The notes: generated from the sequence alone by a model not told the origin. Positions 1 to 11,313 are shown, counted from the stretch's first letter. The stretch: DNA of 64,000 nucleotides from Metallyticus violacea (GCA_030762175.1 CM060831.1:66260001-66324000); one strand, 5' to 3'. Translations and numbers: made by a program.

Positions 1-1726
1 AAAAAAAAAAAAAAAAAATCATGTCCCTCTGCTGTCCGAGCAAGAATTCCGACTTTTTTTACACACTTGCAGAACTCTTCACTTACAATTAGGTGAAATA
101 AAATGTTACACATATTCTAATTAAATTCTCACAATTGATGGAATACCAAGGATGGTATTAATTGGTCACCAATATAAGTTCCTCGCAGAGAACACATAAA
201 ATTTTCAAAGTAGTGGGTGGAGCCGAAATTTTTTATGAAGAAGAATGTGCATAGAATGATTGTTTGCTAGGCAATACACCAAAATCAATTAAAAATGATG
301 AGCTCCGTGACGCAATTAAGGATCCGCTCTAGAGTTTACATGGATTTTTCGCTCAGGGTATTCACAATCTAATGACTTGCTGGAACACTTGCATGAGCAA
401 ACAAGGTGACTAAGTGTAAATAATGCCTAAAGTATACAAGTTGAATCACCTAATACTATCACCATGAGTATTTCTAAAACGAGAGGTTCAATTGATGAAG
501 AGCTTTTTCACCGAACTGAACTTTAGTCAGGGGTTCATCTATGTAGCCCATACAACGATTTCAACAACTATTCAAAGTTTATTTCCAACACTAGTTTAGA
601 CTATTTCGGATGAAAAAATACTTATGGGCTTCAAGAAAATAACAGTAGAAAAGATAAGAATGCAAATTGTTCTTTTTTGTTTTTAAGTGTTTCTGACGAT
701 TTTGGCCAAATACTTGAGGAGATATCCTCATAGAACTGAGACTTATAGATTCAATTTCAGAGAATTCCGTAATCATTCGGCAAAAAGACATACTGCCCCC
801 AGTATTTAGGCTAAAATAATCTACGTGGTGCTTGCATTTTATCTACAAACTAAGGGATTTTATAACAGTATGTACAATTTATCCTAGATGGTCTAAAATT
901 CCGATATTTAGTAGTTCTGTGGTGAATATAGCCAGTAATAATGCATTACTATGTTACAGAACAAGCATTGTCAATGCATTATTGTGATATATTGTTACCT
1001 ATAGGTAGTTGGGCAGGGAACACAGAGTTTTTCTGATAAACATGGGTAAGGGCAGAGAAGGGCGTGGCGCCAGTAAAGAGAGTGATGTGGAAAGGAAAGA
1101 ATGTGAACGACACGGCAGCCCCGGGAAGTCCTAGCAAAGTATAATGTAAATTGTGATTCAATGAGAAATATTTTGAAGCAATAAATGTCAGCATATCTTA
1201 CTCATAAATATTTATTTGTTTGTGTTTGATCCCTTCAATCCTTATGTACAAAGATGCAAATAATATAGTTAGATTAGATTTAGCCAATTTCCTAGCGTCG
1301 CAACCCCCTCAGGTAGCTAGATGTTGGAAGCTTTAGGAAATGTAACAAGCCGGCTTTACTGGGTTGCAACAATACTAAATTTTTAAAAGAATTTTCTGCT
1401 TAAGTATTAGACTAAAAATGTACCACACATTCAGCGACCATTAAATTTCTTCTTCTTTTCTTCTTCTGGAAAATTCACTGAATTTATATGCGGTACATTA
1501 CCAGTCTAGTATCTAAGCAGTTAAAGTGGGGCGGACAAATCTTTAAAACATTCTTATGACTAGGGATCATTTCAAAATAAAATGTAACAAACTGGTGATA
1601 ATTTTCTTAAACTATAGACAAATTGGGAACAGACTGCTGTTTTGTCCAACAATTGGGGGAATGTATTGTTCTTGCCTAATGACGATGGGCAAAGTGTCTG
1701 AAAATATAAGCCCTATAAATGTGATA
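1..1726. other. AT-rich non-coding stretch, no recognised gene
   Basis: The window opens with an A run of 18 bases, which could be the tail of a retroposed sequence lying outside the window. The rest is AT-rich with only short frames (up to about 70 codons) that have no recognisable motif and frequent stops. I see no element ends and no RNA gene here. Confidence 0.6.
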
Positions 1727-2018
1727 GTCGGTCCTGGTGGTCCAGTGGTAACCATACTTGCCTCCTAAATCCAAGATCGCCGGTTTAATACCGGCCAGGA
1801 TCGATGCATTTTTCCGAGCGTAAAAATCCTAAGTATGGCTTTCTTCGGAAGGGAAGTAAAGCCGTGGTTCCCGTGTCGGATGTATGGCACGATAAAGAAC
1901 CTCAAGTCTGAAAGAAGAGGCCTCTGAGCAAAATTTACCGGCCATTTCACGCCCCGAATTGAAAGGGACGCTGATGACCAGAGATGTTAACGAGTGTCCG
2001 AAAATTAAACAAATTAAC
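1727..2018 (+). mobile_element. tRNA-derived SINE, family 1, plus-strand copy
   Basis: This is a roughly 290-bp short interspersed element. The first 75 bases (about 1728-1803) read as a tRNA-like head: an A-box-like TGGTCCAGTGGTAACC followed by a B-box-like GGTTTAATACC, then CCGGCCAGGATCGA. The body carries the family's hallmark TCCTAAGTATGGCTT, GGAAGGGAAGTAAAG and GGGACGCTGATGACC segments. It is one of eight copies or fragments in the window. Pol III transcription from the internal boxes is known for SINEs in general; whether this copy is active is not visible. No clear target duplication was found. A second copy lies about 160 bp downstream in the opposite orientation, tail to tail. Confidence 0.85.
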
Positions 2019-2180
2019 ACTACTTGGCCTACAATTGCTCAAAAATAATGTTCTAATTTCATCTTGTTTTGTTCTCTGTAAATCATTAAACGTAAATTTG
2101 TGCTGAAATTATACCTTCTAATACCGTTACAATCTTTGTAAGGTCCATATTGATAGCCCTTATATGAAATTCATTTCGGT

Positions 2181-2481
2181 TGATTTGTTGTTGATTTGGT
2201 TTATTTATGGAGGCTCTTTAAAGTCTCAGGTCGTGTCCCATTCAATTCAGGGTCTGAAATGGCAGACAAAATTTTCTCAGATGTCTTTTCTTTCAGGCTT
2301 GAGGTTCTTTATCGTGCCGTAAATGTACGACACGGTACGCACGGCTTTACTTCCCTTCCGAAGGAAGCCATACTTAGGATTTTTACGCCCGAAAAAATCC
2401 ATTGATCCTGATCGGGTTTGAACCCGAGATCTTGGGTTTAGATGGCAAGTATGGTTACCACTACACCACCAGGACCGACAG
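2181..2481 (-). mobile_element. tRNA-derived SINE, family 1, complete copy with 12-bp target duplication
   Basis: On the minus strand this copy starts with the tRNA-like head (about 2405-2481), with A box in TGGTGTAGTGGTAACC and B box in GGGTTCAAACCC, and ends in an A/T-rich tail near 2185. It is flanked by a perfect 12-bp direct repeat, ATTCATTTCGGT, at 2169-2180 and 2482-2493, the signature of target-primed insertion by LINE machinery. The 301-bp length agrees closely with the 300-bp nested copy at 45209-45508, so these two define the full-length unit. The open frame at 2196-2405 on the opposite strand is a chance frame in the SINE body. Confidence 0.9.
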
Positions 2482-3918
2482 ATTCATTTCGGTGAAAACA
2501 TAGGACTATCGTTTCAGAAATATTCACGTGGTAGTTTTGGGTGAATCATCATGTATATGATTATTACTTATGTCATATGCTCCAACCAATAAATCATTAC
2601 AGAAACATTGAAAACGCCTCACTTTCATTTGGGTAATCTCTTACATAACACAATAGTCAGTGTATATGCATACTTAACTTGCCAGTGCACACCATTAGCA
2701 CTTTTTTCTCTTGCATGCATTTACAAAGTCGAATTTGAAAGATGCGATACAAAGAGTTAGAAGTACAAAGCTCTAGTATTTCTATTCCTATAGCCTTTGA
2801 GCACTAGTATGTTCTATCTCATTCTTAAGGGGAGTCCTTTGGCTATGAAAGGGAACACTTTGCCATGCCAGTCAAAGCGTTTAAGAGCTTTAGCTCTGGA
2901 ATGCCAAACGTTGATCCTGCATGCCAGTCAATGCAGCTGTTGCAAGCGGACTTTTCGTTCTGTTATGTGGTATTTAGAGAGCTGTGACGGGTATCCGAGA
3001 AAGTTAAACAGTTTCTGAATAGCCTTTGTGTTTCTGTCAATCTGCATAGCGTGTTCCCTCTGAATGCATCTCATTTTCGTCCTGTCATCCCCCGCTACTG
3101 GCACGGCTCTCTTCCATTAGCCAGGACATTGCTCATTATTTGAAAAAAAATGTCTTTGTAGCGCAAATGCATTCACCTTTTGCCGTGAGCCGAAATAATG
3201 ATAATAAAAATTATTACGAAAAGTTGCTGCTTTGTGCTTTAAATTCTGCTGAATGCGAAAGTGCACTCCCGCTCAAAGTGTAACGCTAAAACTCTCTTTT
3301 AATGAAGTGTAATAAAAGTACTGCATTTTATATAAGCACTCTCATTAGCAGCGAAAAAGCCTTCTCGTTGCCGTATCGACTTTGCGATAGTAGCAGGCAG
3401 GACTTGTGCAGGTGCCAGTTTTTAATAAATAACAGCATGTCTTAAATTGACCCAGTTTACATATTATATTTCAGTTATGCAATCTTTTTATATGTAACGA
3501 GCAACATGATCTCTTCTACCTTAAGTTTCACACGACTTTTTCAAATTAAGCATATTTTATGGTGACTCTATATTCCAATTTTATTTCCATCAGTGCTCAT
3601 ATTATATGCATAGTAAACTTCAATTTTACCATCTTTTAGCATTTCTTAGAAAAGATTCTTTCTGGAATTACCATATCCCTAATTCATACAGAGCCCAATA
3701 TCTAATTTGAAAAATATTTTTAGTTAAAAAGGTACCATTTAACATTTCTTAATGGCAATTTTCACTTCTCTGACAATATTTTAAGGATATAAACACATCT
3801 TTATTGATTTTAAGAATTGAGGATGCTGAAAACCGGAAATATGGGCAAATCTGAACATCAAAAAACCTCAGAAATTGTATAGTACACTAAAAAATGTGTG
3901 GGAAAGAGAAAGATATAT
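2482..3918. other. Non-coding stretch with a slightly GC-richer core, no recognised gene
   Basis: Between about 2800 and 3420 the sequence is less AT-rich than its surroundings and holds a 73-codon frame (2797-3018). I recognise no domain, splice-flanked exon or repeat in it. The rest is ordinary AT-rich sequence. Confidence 0.5.
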
Positions 3919-3924
3919 TTAAAT

Positions 3925-4390
3925 CTGTGATAAGCTAGGAAGGAAAGGATTGGCATGGTTTAAAACAGGAGTAAAATATTTAAGTGGAATAAAAATGAAT
4001 ACACTAACGGGAAATGTCCTATGTGAAGAACCAGATAGTACTTGGCATTGTATACTAGAATGTAAGCAAACTAGGTTTTGGAGGGAACAGTTCCTATTAC
4101 GAAAAGTGGGAAAATTTACCAAATGAAATAAGAGGTAGAAGAATCTTAAATTTACAATCAGATAAAAGCATTAAGGAACTGCGAAAATACATAGGTGAGG
4201 TAAGACAAAAATGGTCAAGAGTATAAAATACTTAGGAAAGGGTTTGAGAAATGGTATAGACTTGTCAGATAGTAAAAGGAGGATGAAATGAGTACGGGAG
4301 GGTATGGGACTAGTTATCTGGCATTAATTAAACAGGATCCTTATACACCATTAACCAGGTGTTAGTGTGTATAAGGCCTTAATAAATAAG
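3925..4390 (+). mobile_element. Non-LTR retrotransposon, 3' end of the reverse transcriptase ORF plus 3' UTR, decayed
   Basis: The plus strand from about 3939 reads DKLGRKGLAWFKTGVKYLSG, then a zinc-knuckle-like stretch near 4018-4070 with residues LCEEPDSTWHCILECKQT. That Cys-His-Cys arrangement is typical of the C-terminus of LINE ORF2 proteins. A frameshift near 4100-4110 moves the frame, after which WENLPNEIRGRRILNLQ... continues to a stop at about 4224-4227. A 3' UTR-like tail follows to about 4390, ending near AATAAATAAG. No 5' portion is present, as expected for a 5'-truncated LINE copy. The clade is not assigned. Confidence 0.65.
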
Positions 4391-7207
4391 CAACTCTCAA
4401 GGATAGAAATTTGACCGAATGAGTTTAATTAAAAAAGTAGGAAGGTTTAGTATTGTAGGAAATATAACTTAATATTGTATTGAATGTATAAATTATTTTT
4501 AATGTTGTGTTTCTTTTTTGGTTGGATCAAAACTCGGTCCCCTGGGCTGAGCCAATCCAATTGGAATTAATTTTGATTGGAGTTAGTGCCTTCCTGAATT
4601 GCGAAGGCATTGTTCCTAATTGTTATATTTAAAATTATTGTTTTTTTTTAATTTTGTGTTTATTTTGTTTAAAAAATCTGTATGTTGATGTATGAGAAAT
4701 AAGCACTACTACTTATTCATTAAAATTACAGTTATTGTTTATTTTCATTTTAATTTAAACCCATGAATGGAAGACTTTCTTTATAGAACATTTATCAAGT
4801 TGTGCATTAAAATGTTTCAGCAAACGACCGGGGTTGGATCTTTAAATCAACTCCAGACATGTCTACTTGCGAACTATTTAAGGTATTCATAATTTGTAAG
4901 TTTAAATTTCTACTGTGGTTGATTTGTTTACTTTTAGTAATGTGACGAACCTGTTAGCAATGGGTAGACCTACTATAATATGAAAGGAATTGTTCAGCTG
5001 TCTAATGTTGTATTTAAAAGTAAAAGTATCTGATGGCAATATCTTCTCCTTGTTCTTCTCAAATGCCACCAAACATGGGTAAAAGAAAGATGTAATATTG
5101 TAACAAAAAACGTGAAAAGTACTGCTGAAAATAAAACTGAACCCTGCACTCTAAGACTGCACAGCTAATAAATGGTTTCGTTGTTCATATTCTCAAAAAC
5201 TGCTTTTTCAGACTATTGACATCGTTATTCCTACACTTTCAAAATAAATGTATGGAATTTTGTGTAAACATTCTATTTACTGAGGCCAATAATATCTATT
5301 TAGGTTTTTTCTTATATTTAATATAAAAAGAAAAAAAATGATATAATGGGGTAGAGGTGTTTTTAAAATTCAGCAAATAAATTTTCCCTATATTTGCAAA
5401 ATACACATTGTAGGCTATCGAGATTTAGTAAACGACTTAAGATTTTACAGTTATAATAAAAAACAAGTATTCAGAAAGGTTAAATTTAAAATCTATGATG
5501 AAAACTCTAATAAATGATATTTTGAGAATTAGTACTATCAAAATGTCATATCATAAAGAAAAGGTTTCGTGTATTGACACAACATTTATTTTTAAAGGCT
5601 TTTATGGAAAGAAAGAAAAAATGAAAGAAAATGCAAAGAACATATAAAAACTTAAGTGTTAACGCTATTATATTCTTCATTACACTTCTGACAATTAAAA
5701 TTGCGACACATTGTACGTGTTCATGATAGAGCAAAAAATGCTCTCTGTCTCCTCATCTGGTTGTTTGATGAGCCCGTTGGGATCCTTCACGCATGTGTGT
5801 TCGTTCTTCTTCTATAGAAGCATTTGTTCAACGAGCACAATTTCTCGAAAAGGCACCCCGTACTCTCTGTAGTCACAATCCTCCCTTGATCAGATTCAAA
5901 CACCAGTTGGTATTGGTGTAATATTTTTGACGGCCCATAGTCGGTTTGAGAAAATGCGGGGTAATTTTAATGAGTCTCTCGTAAGCGTATCAATTTTAAT
6001 GGTCAGCAGTGCATTTTACATCATGTGGAAGTAAATGCCTTTGACTGTATGTGTCTTAAATGCTTTATTTATTTCAATTTATTTGTCAATGAATTTAAGC
6101 TCTAATTAGAGACACCTTTTGGGGAAAATAATTTGTATTATACTAACGTTTCAGAATTCAGTATAATAATTATTATTACTTGTTTCTGTAGAAATAAAAC
6201 AAATCTTTCATGAATGAACAAGTTAGAAATGTTTTTAATTTAAAATCTGGTTATGGCTTAGGAGAAGACGGTGTTAACATTCTCTTGTCATTTTACAATT
6301 AATAATTAAAGAATTTTTCTACATACATTTTGTCATCATCAATCGTTTCCTTAAAAATGTATAAAATAAAATCATGTGAAAAAATATATGTTTACACATT
6401 TTGGGGAAAGAGATACTGTATTGTAGTAGATGTCCTTATTCATATATTTTGGCAGCTATACAAAGCCACCCTTGACTCTCCTGACGAATTTTCGTATCAA
6501 TTCTTTTTAGTTGCAGGGATTTATTTTCTGCGTTCTCTCTTGAAATTACACCAGAGCTAGATAATCCTTGGGGAGCCTAGGTACACGGTGTTATACAAGT
6601 AACACCTCTGTTTAAACATTTGTTTTTAATTTTGGATATCTTGTCCGTGGGTTTTTCCAGGTTTCATTTAAAAACCATAAAATGAGCATATAAAACAAAG
6701 TATGCTCCCTTCCGGTTTACTCTCTTAAAAAGGGCTGTAAAATCACTTTTATATCCAATGGGTATGAACTGCAAACTCATAAAATGTCATGAGGTTTTCC
6801 TTCCCTTTGCTACACATTACCAACTGCCTCGAATTGGAACGATACCTCAGGAAAGCAATTATGTTTTTCATACGACTATGGCGGTTAATTTGAGAATTCG
6901 ATAGTCGTGCTGATGGAAGCAAATATCGTCTAAGAGGAAAATACATTTTCTGTTGACCGTATGTTCCAAATTGTTGTGCAGGAAATTTTGTACAACTGTA
7001 TTTTAACAGTGTTCTTATTCTTTGCACAGAACAGAGCACAATACCTGTTTATCTGAAAGACGCCATAGATATTTTAAGAGAAAGATTTATACGATTTGAA
7101 GGGATACGAGATTTTCAAGCGAAGCGATAACCAATGCTGAATATTAGGTTTTTAAGTACGAGCACCAGTTTCAATTATTTAGCTTACAAACTTTCACATG
7201 AATATAG

Positions 7208-7211
<4 letters not shown>
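4391..7211. other. AT-rich non-coding stretch, no recognised gene
   Basis: Only short frames occur. A 96-codon minus-strand frame at 6749-7039 shows no motif I know. A small segment at about 4535-4615 has a self-complementary look (CCTTCCTGAATTGCGAAGG) but no further support. Confidence 0.5.

Positions 7212-7251
<40 letters not shown>
7212..7251. repeat. (TA)n microsatellite
   Basis: An uninterrupted run of about 20 TA dinucleotides precedes the LINE relic at 7285-7640. Confidence 0.95.
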
Positions 7252-7257
<6 letters not shown>

Positions 7258-7284
7258 AAAATATATAAATTTCAAGTAATCTTT

Positions 7285-7640
7285 GAGCAATCAGGAGAAT
7301 ACTGAAAAATAAAACAAGAGATACCCAGTTAAAACTGTATAAAGCAATGGCAGTAACAATTTTCTGTTACGGAAATGAAAACTAGACAGTAAGTGACAGA
7401 GAGAACAAGAGGAATTTCAGAAATGAAATTTCTTAAAACATTAGCTGAGTATGAATGAATAGATAAGATGGAAATAGAGAAATAAGAGAATATTTACATG
7501 TCTACAATTTAAATGAACAAACAGAGGACTCAGGAATAGACTGGTATCAACATACAAGGAGAACGCCCGAATGCAAATTTCCAAAAATTATACTTAATTA
7601 TGAACCGCAAGGTTAGAGAACTAGAGGCAAGACCAATTTA
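7285..7640 (+). mobile_element. Non-LTR retrotransposon, C-terminal part of the reverse transcriptase ORF, heavily decayed
   Basis: With several frameshifts and stops the plus strand reads through phrases characteristic of a common insect endonuclease-reverse transcriptase family: KNKTRDTQLKLYKAMAV near 7305-7352, then an F-CYGNENWTV phrase corresponding to the usual LYGSETW, an EMKFLKTLAEY equivalent near 7420-7450, and a terminal block corresponding to W-x-H-x-x-R near 7540-7570. These follow the catalytic domain in intact elements. The RT domain itself is absent here. The relic at 43553-44000 carries an overlapping segment (KNTQLKFYTVMALPAIF) of what looks like the same family. Confidence 0.7.
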
Positions 7641-8382
7641 ACTTTCTTGAAGTGGGAACAGGCCCCTAATCCTTGGTAGAAGAAGTATGCGCACCACCCA
7701 TCTGCTGAAACTTATTACTTATTACAACATCATTAATTGCAGTATTATAATATTGTTTCGTTTCCTAACTCAATACCTAAAAACGTATATATGAATTATG
7801 ATATATTCTGCCTTGCCGTACAAAAACTTAGTACCTTTATAAAAGGCAAGGATGTAAGTTTACCACCGTAACCTCCTCTACTTGTGGTCACCCTATCCTG
7901 CTACCTTAGTTAAGAATGAGTTCAAACGTGGTCAAACCATTTACTAAAATCTATTTGTATTTAAATGTAAAATAAAATTACACATGAAAGAGTGCTATTA
8001 AAAATATGACTATTAGTTTTTATAAAGGCATGCTGGATAAAGGAGATTATACCAAACATCTGATTAGAAGCCGAGGTAACACCCATCTCCAAAAATTAGA
8101 ACGCAATAAAATTACATGTTAAACATGCAGCATTGTTTTGAATACAGGACAAAAGATTAATGCAATACTACAACAATTATTGAGGGTATTTGCTAGTAGA
8201 ACAGAGTGGTTTTAGACTTGGCAGTTCTAGCTCCGAAAATATTTTCACAATAAAACAAAAATTGAGAAAAGGCAAGAATATAAGTTTCTTACAATCTAAT
8301 TGTTCAATGATTTTAAGAAGGCCCTTTGACTGCGTTATATGAGAGACCATAGAAAATAATGCACACAGTACGGCTGATACAA
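7641..8382. other. AT-rich non-coding stretch
   Basis: No gene or element recognised. The 78-codon minus-strand frame at 8177-8413 runs into the start of the next transposon and is not supported as coding. Confidence 0.5.
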
Positions 8383-9211
8383 TACCGAGGATGCCAAACA
8401 CAAATGTGTACACACTTTCACAGTAGATATCTATTTAATATATTTCAAAGTTGAACCAAACAACAACAATAATGTGTAATATTATGTTCTGTAAATAGAT
8501 GTGACTCACATACATTATGATAGCGTTGCTACGTGACAGGTAAATCAACAATGAACAAATGAAGCCAAGATTATCATATGATGTTCTGTAAACAGATGTG
8601 ACTCACATTACGTTATGTTAGCGTTGCTACAACAGAATGGAGCCAAGATTATCGTTTGAACAGCGGAAAGCAATTTTGAAGTGGTATTCAAAAACCGAAA
8701 ATGTTGTTGAAGCTCAAAGACAATTGAGACGTGTATACAGGACAGAACCGCCAACGCGAGTAATAATTGCACGCATTGCAGACAAATTTGAGACTCATGG
8801 TACCGTATGCGATGTTCACAAGGGCAGATCTGGGAGACCTCGCACAGCAACAAGCCCCGCATACTGGATCCAAGGCACTAGATAGGACAAAGAGGTCCGA
8901 TTGAGTTTCCACTTCGTTCTCCGGATCTTACTCCGTTGGACTTCTACCTATGGGGAACTCTCACGGACGAAAACCAGCTACACTGGCAGCATTTCGGAAA
9001 GAAATGGAAACGGCACGTGCTGTAATCGCTGAGGACACTTTTGCAAACGTTGCTCAGAAGGTATCGACGTCGATGGTGGGCATTTTGAGGAACTGTTGTT
9101 AACTGTAAAGGTCTAAGATGATTAGTGCTGTTTGTGTGAATTCAGTTTGTCATCTTAACACAGTTTTTTTATTTGTTTGAAATGAGTATATATTTTTTGG
9201 CACCCTTTGTA
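8383..9211 (+). mobile_element. Tc1/mariner-type transposon, internally deleted copy A
   Basis: An approximately 830-bp element bounded by imperfect terminal inverted repeats. The left end reads TACCGAGGATGCCAAA and the right end, reverse-complemented, reads TACAAAGGGTGCCAAAAA. The ends begin and finish at TA, the usual target of this superfamily. A roughly 97-bp spaced duplication of a segment beginning ATGTTCTGTAAA lies in the left subterminal region (8484-8532 and 8581-8630). Inside is a transposase frame whose middle is missing. Copy B at 10469-11313, in inverse orientation, shares the same ends, subterminal repeats and deletion. The two are therefore members of one non-autonomous family rather than independently broken elements. 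Confidence 0.85.
8637..9098 (+). pseudogene. Deleted transposase of copy A (Tc1/mariner-type)
   Basis: The frame opens MEPRLSFEQRKAILKWYSKT, the N-terminal helix-turn-helix of a mariner-like transposase family common in arthropods. It continues to THGTVCDVHKGRSGRPR (about residues 54-70), the linker after the DNA-binding region. The frame then jumps at about 8855-8885 from SPAYWIQG to a GPIEFP...RSPDLTPLDFYLWGTL block, which in intact relatives lies some 200 residues further on and carries the last catalytic aspartate. The first two catalytic acids are therefore gone. The first frame stops at 8883-8885, and the second part continues out of frame with further damage to about 9098. It cannot encode an active enzyme. 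Confidence 0.8.
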
Positions 9212-9972
9212 TATTAGTATGTATGTATTTTATATGAATACACAAAAAATGCATTAAATATTTATGAGATAAACGATAAAATAATACACACAGTCAAAAC
9301 TGGAAAAAACATAGCATAGAATGGAAGCCACTATATACCTAAATTGGCCTTAAAATGTCAATATTTAGGCAGAAGAAATATAGGAAAACTCAGGAAAAGA
9401 TGATAATGAGAAAGTAACAGGTCGAAAGGAAGAAGAAGAAATGTATATTTTATTATTCAGTCATCACTAACATTAACCGTAACAAATGCATGAAAACAGC
9501 AGAGCGCTATTCCATATTATCTCGTTCTAGATTAGCAAGAGGATGCTACATATGTGAGCAACTAGAACTTGGTAACACCTGGTGTATAGAACAAAGCAGA
9601 GACCGCATTAGTATGTACAGCTTTAACCAATCTACTCAGTTCTGAATTACAGAAAACTAGTTCTTTATTTCATTTTTACACGACTGCAATGCCAGAGCAT
9701 GAAACAATTTTATTTTTCATAAACTTGGAAGTTAGTTAGTTCCAAGAGAACTCTAAAAAAATACAAGAGCTCGACGTGTATCAAACACTCCTGAGAGAAT
9801 TTAGAAGTACATTTATATACGTGGAAGAAAAATAACCAGCTAAAAATGCTTTCGGTACAGATTGAAAATTTAACCATGTTTATATTAAATTCTATTTCGT
9901 TAATTAATTTTCACATGACATTTCCTTCCACATGATGTCTCTCTCCCCTTTAGCTATGGAAATAACGGCACA
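9212..9972. other. AT-rich non-coding stretch between the two inverted transposon copies
   Basis: No element or gene recognised. If the reading frame at 9973-10265 is a 3'-terminal exon, this stretch would be its downstream untranslated region; minus-strand AATAAA-like hexamers are present but not distinctive in AT-rich DNA. Confidence 0.4.
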
Positions 9973-10265
9973 TTAAAGATGAGGATGGCAGAACTGCGCG
10001 AAGTTTGAAAGGCAGGTCTTGACGTTACGAGCGAAATCCACAGACAAAAGCCCTGCGTATACTGTAACAATATGCATACTAAACTCTGCGTATCCTGTCT
10101 TCACATCATCTTGTGCTGTTAGTTTAACTCGGCTCTTTGATGTGTAAGGATCACCGAACAACGCCCAAGGTTCCTCTTTTGAGGAGAAATGGATGCAATG
10201 TCTGGATTTTAAAACAGTTCTTGCTAATTTCAAAGCTTCTCTGTTTGCATTTAGAATTTCTTCCG
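9973..10265 (-). CDS. Exon-like open reading frame of unknown identity (possible terminal exon)
   Basis: On the minus strand a pyrimidine-rich tract (TTTTTTCCTGTTTTATCCC near 10284-10302) leads to a canonical acceptor CCATTAG at 10266-10272. From 10265 a frame of 97 codons runs without a stop to TAA at 9973. The peptide includes KLARTVLKSRHCIHF and KSRVKLTAQDDVKTGY, and its composition is balanced rather than low-complexity. It matches no transposase or LINE motif that I know and none of the window's repeats. No upstream exon, promoter or downstream donor was identified. It could be a terminal coding exon, an exon of a decayed gene, or a chance frame. I cannot assign a function. Confidence 0.3.
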
Positions 10266-10468
10266 CTAATGGAAGATTTTATAAAGGGATAAAACAGGAA
10301 AAAATTAATTATGAGATATATATGAAACGCAAAAGAGAAGTTTAAAGTTTATATAAACAATAATATTTAGTTCTTTGAAGATCAGAGGGCTACAGTCTAT
10401 CGCTTTTAGATAGCTCACATAAATTTGACCAAATCTTTTAATTATATCTCTGGGGCAGAGTTTACTTT

Positions 10469-11313
10469 ATGCATTATGCCAAAAATGTATACACACTTCA
10501 AGGGGAAAAAATGTTAACATAACAAAACTGAATTCACACAAACAGAAAACGATGAGCACTAATCATCTTAAGCTTTTAGTTACAACAGTTGTTCAAAATG
10601 CCCACCATTGGCGTATACACTTCTGAGAACGTTTAACTACTGATTGAGTAACTTTTGCGAAAGTGTCCTTAGCGATTGCAGCATGTGCCATTTCAATTTC
10701 TTCCCGAAGTGCTGCCAGTGTAGCTGATTTTCTACGGTATATAACATCCTTAAGAGTTCCCCATAGGTAGATGTCCAACGGAGTTAGATCCGGAGAACGC
10801 GGTGGAAACTCAATCGGACCTCTTCGTCCTATCCAGTGCCTTGGATTCAGTGTGCGGGGCTTGTTGCTGTGCGAGATCTCCCAGATCTGCCCTTGTGATC
10901 ACATACAGTACCATGAATTTCAAATTTACCTCAAATGCGTGCAATTGTTACTCGCGTTGTCGTTTCGGTTTTGTACACACGTCTCCATGAACTTCACCAA
11001 CATTCTGTTTTTTCCAACATCACTTCAAAATTGCTTTCCGCTGTTCAAACGATAATCTTGACTCAATTTTTGTAGCAACGCTAGCATAACGTAATGTCAA
11101 TCACATCTGTTTACAGAACATCATACGATAATCTTGGCTCATTTGTTCATTGTTGATTTACCTGTCACATAGCAACGCTATCATAATGTATGTGAGTCAC
11201 ATTTAATTACAGAACATCATACTACATATTACTGTTGTGTTTTGGTTCAACTTAGAAATATATTAAATAAATATCTACTGTGAAAGTGTGAATACATTTT
11301 TGGCCCCTCGGTA
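10469..11313 (-). mobile_element. Tc1/mariner-type transposon, internally deleted copy B
   Basis: Same family as copy A, in the opposite orientation. On the plus strand the left end reads TATGCATTATGCCAAAAATG and the right end, reverse-complemented, TACCGAGGGGCCAAAAATG, giving inverted repeats of roughly 25-30 bp. The subterminal duplication (around 11072-11127 and 11166-11221) matches the two segments in copy A. The element is about 845 bp long. Its transposase frame is deleted at the same junction as copy A. Confidence 0.85.
10593..11055 (-). pseudogene. Deleted transposase of copy B (Tc1/mariner-type)
   Basis: Read on the minus strand from about 11055, the N-terminal part (FEQRKAILK equivalent) is frameshifted. 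The HKGRSGRSRTATSPAH equivalent joins near 10850-10860 to GRRGPIEFPPRSPDLTPLD, and then an intact C-terminal frame at 10593-10778 reads DIYLWGTLKDVIYRRKSATL to a stop. The block RSPDLTPLD contains the third catalytic aspartate; the first two are lost in the deletion. The plus-strand frames at 10771-11055 and 10802-10990 are shadows of this sequence. Confidence 0.8.

Noticed and set aside
6640..6690. GGGTTTTTCCAGGTTTCATT resembling the SINE family 2 body
   Set aside because: Similarity ends after about 15 bases; the CCTCAG and ATGCCGGGTA blocks are missing.
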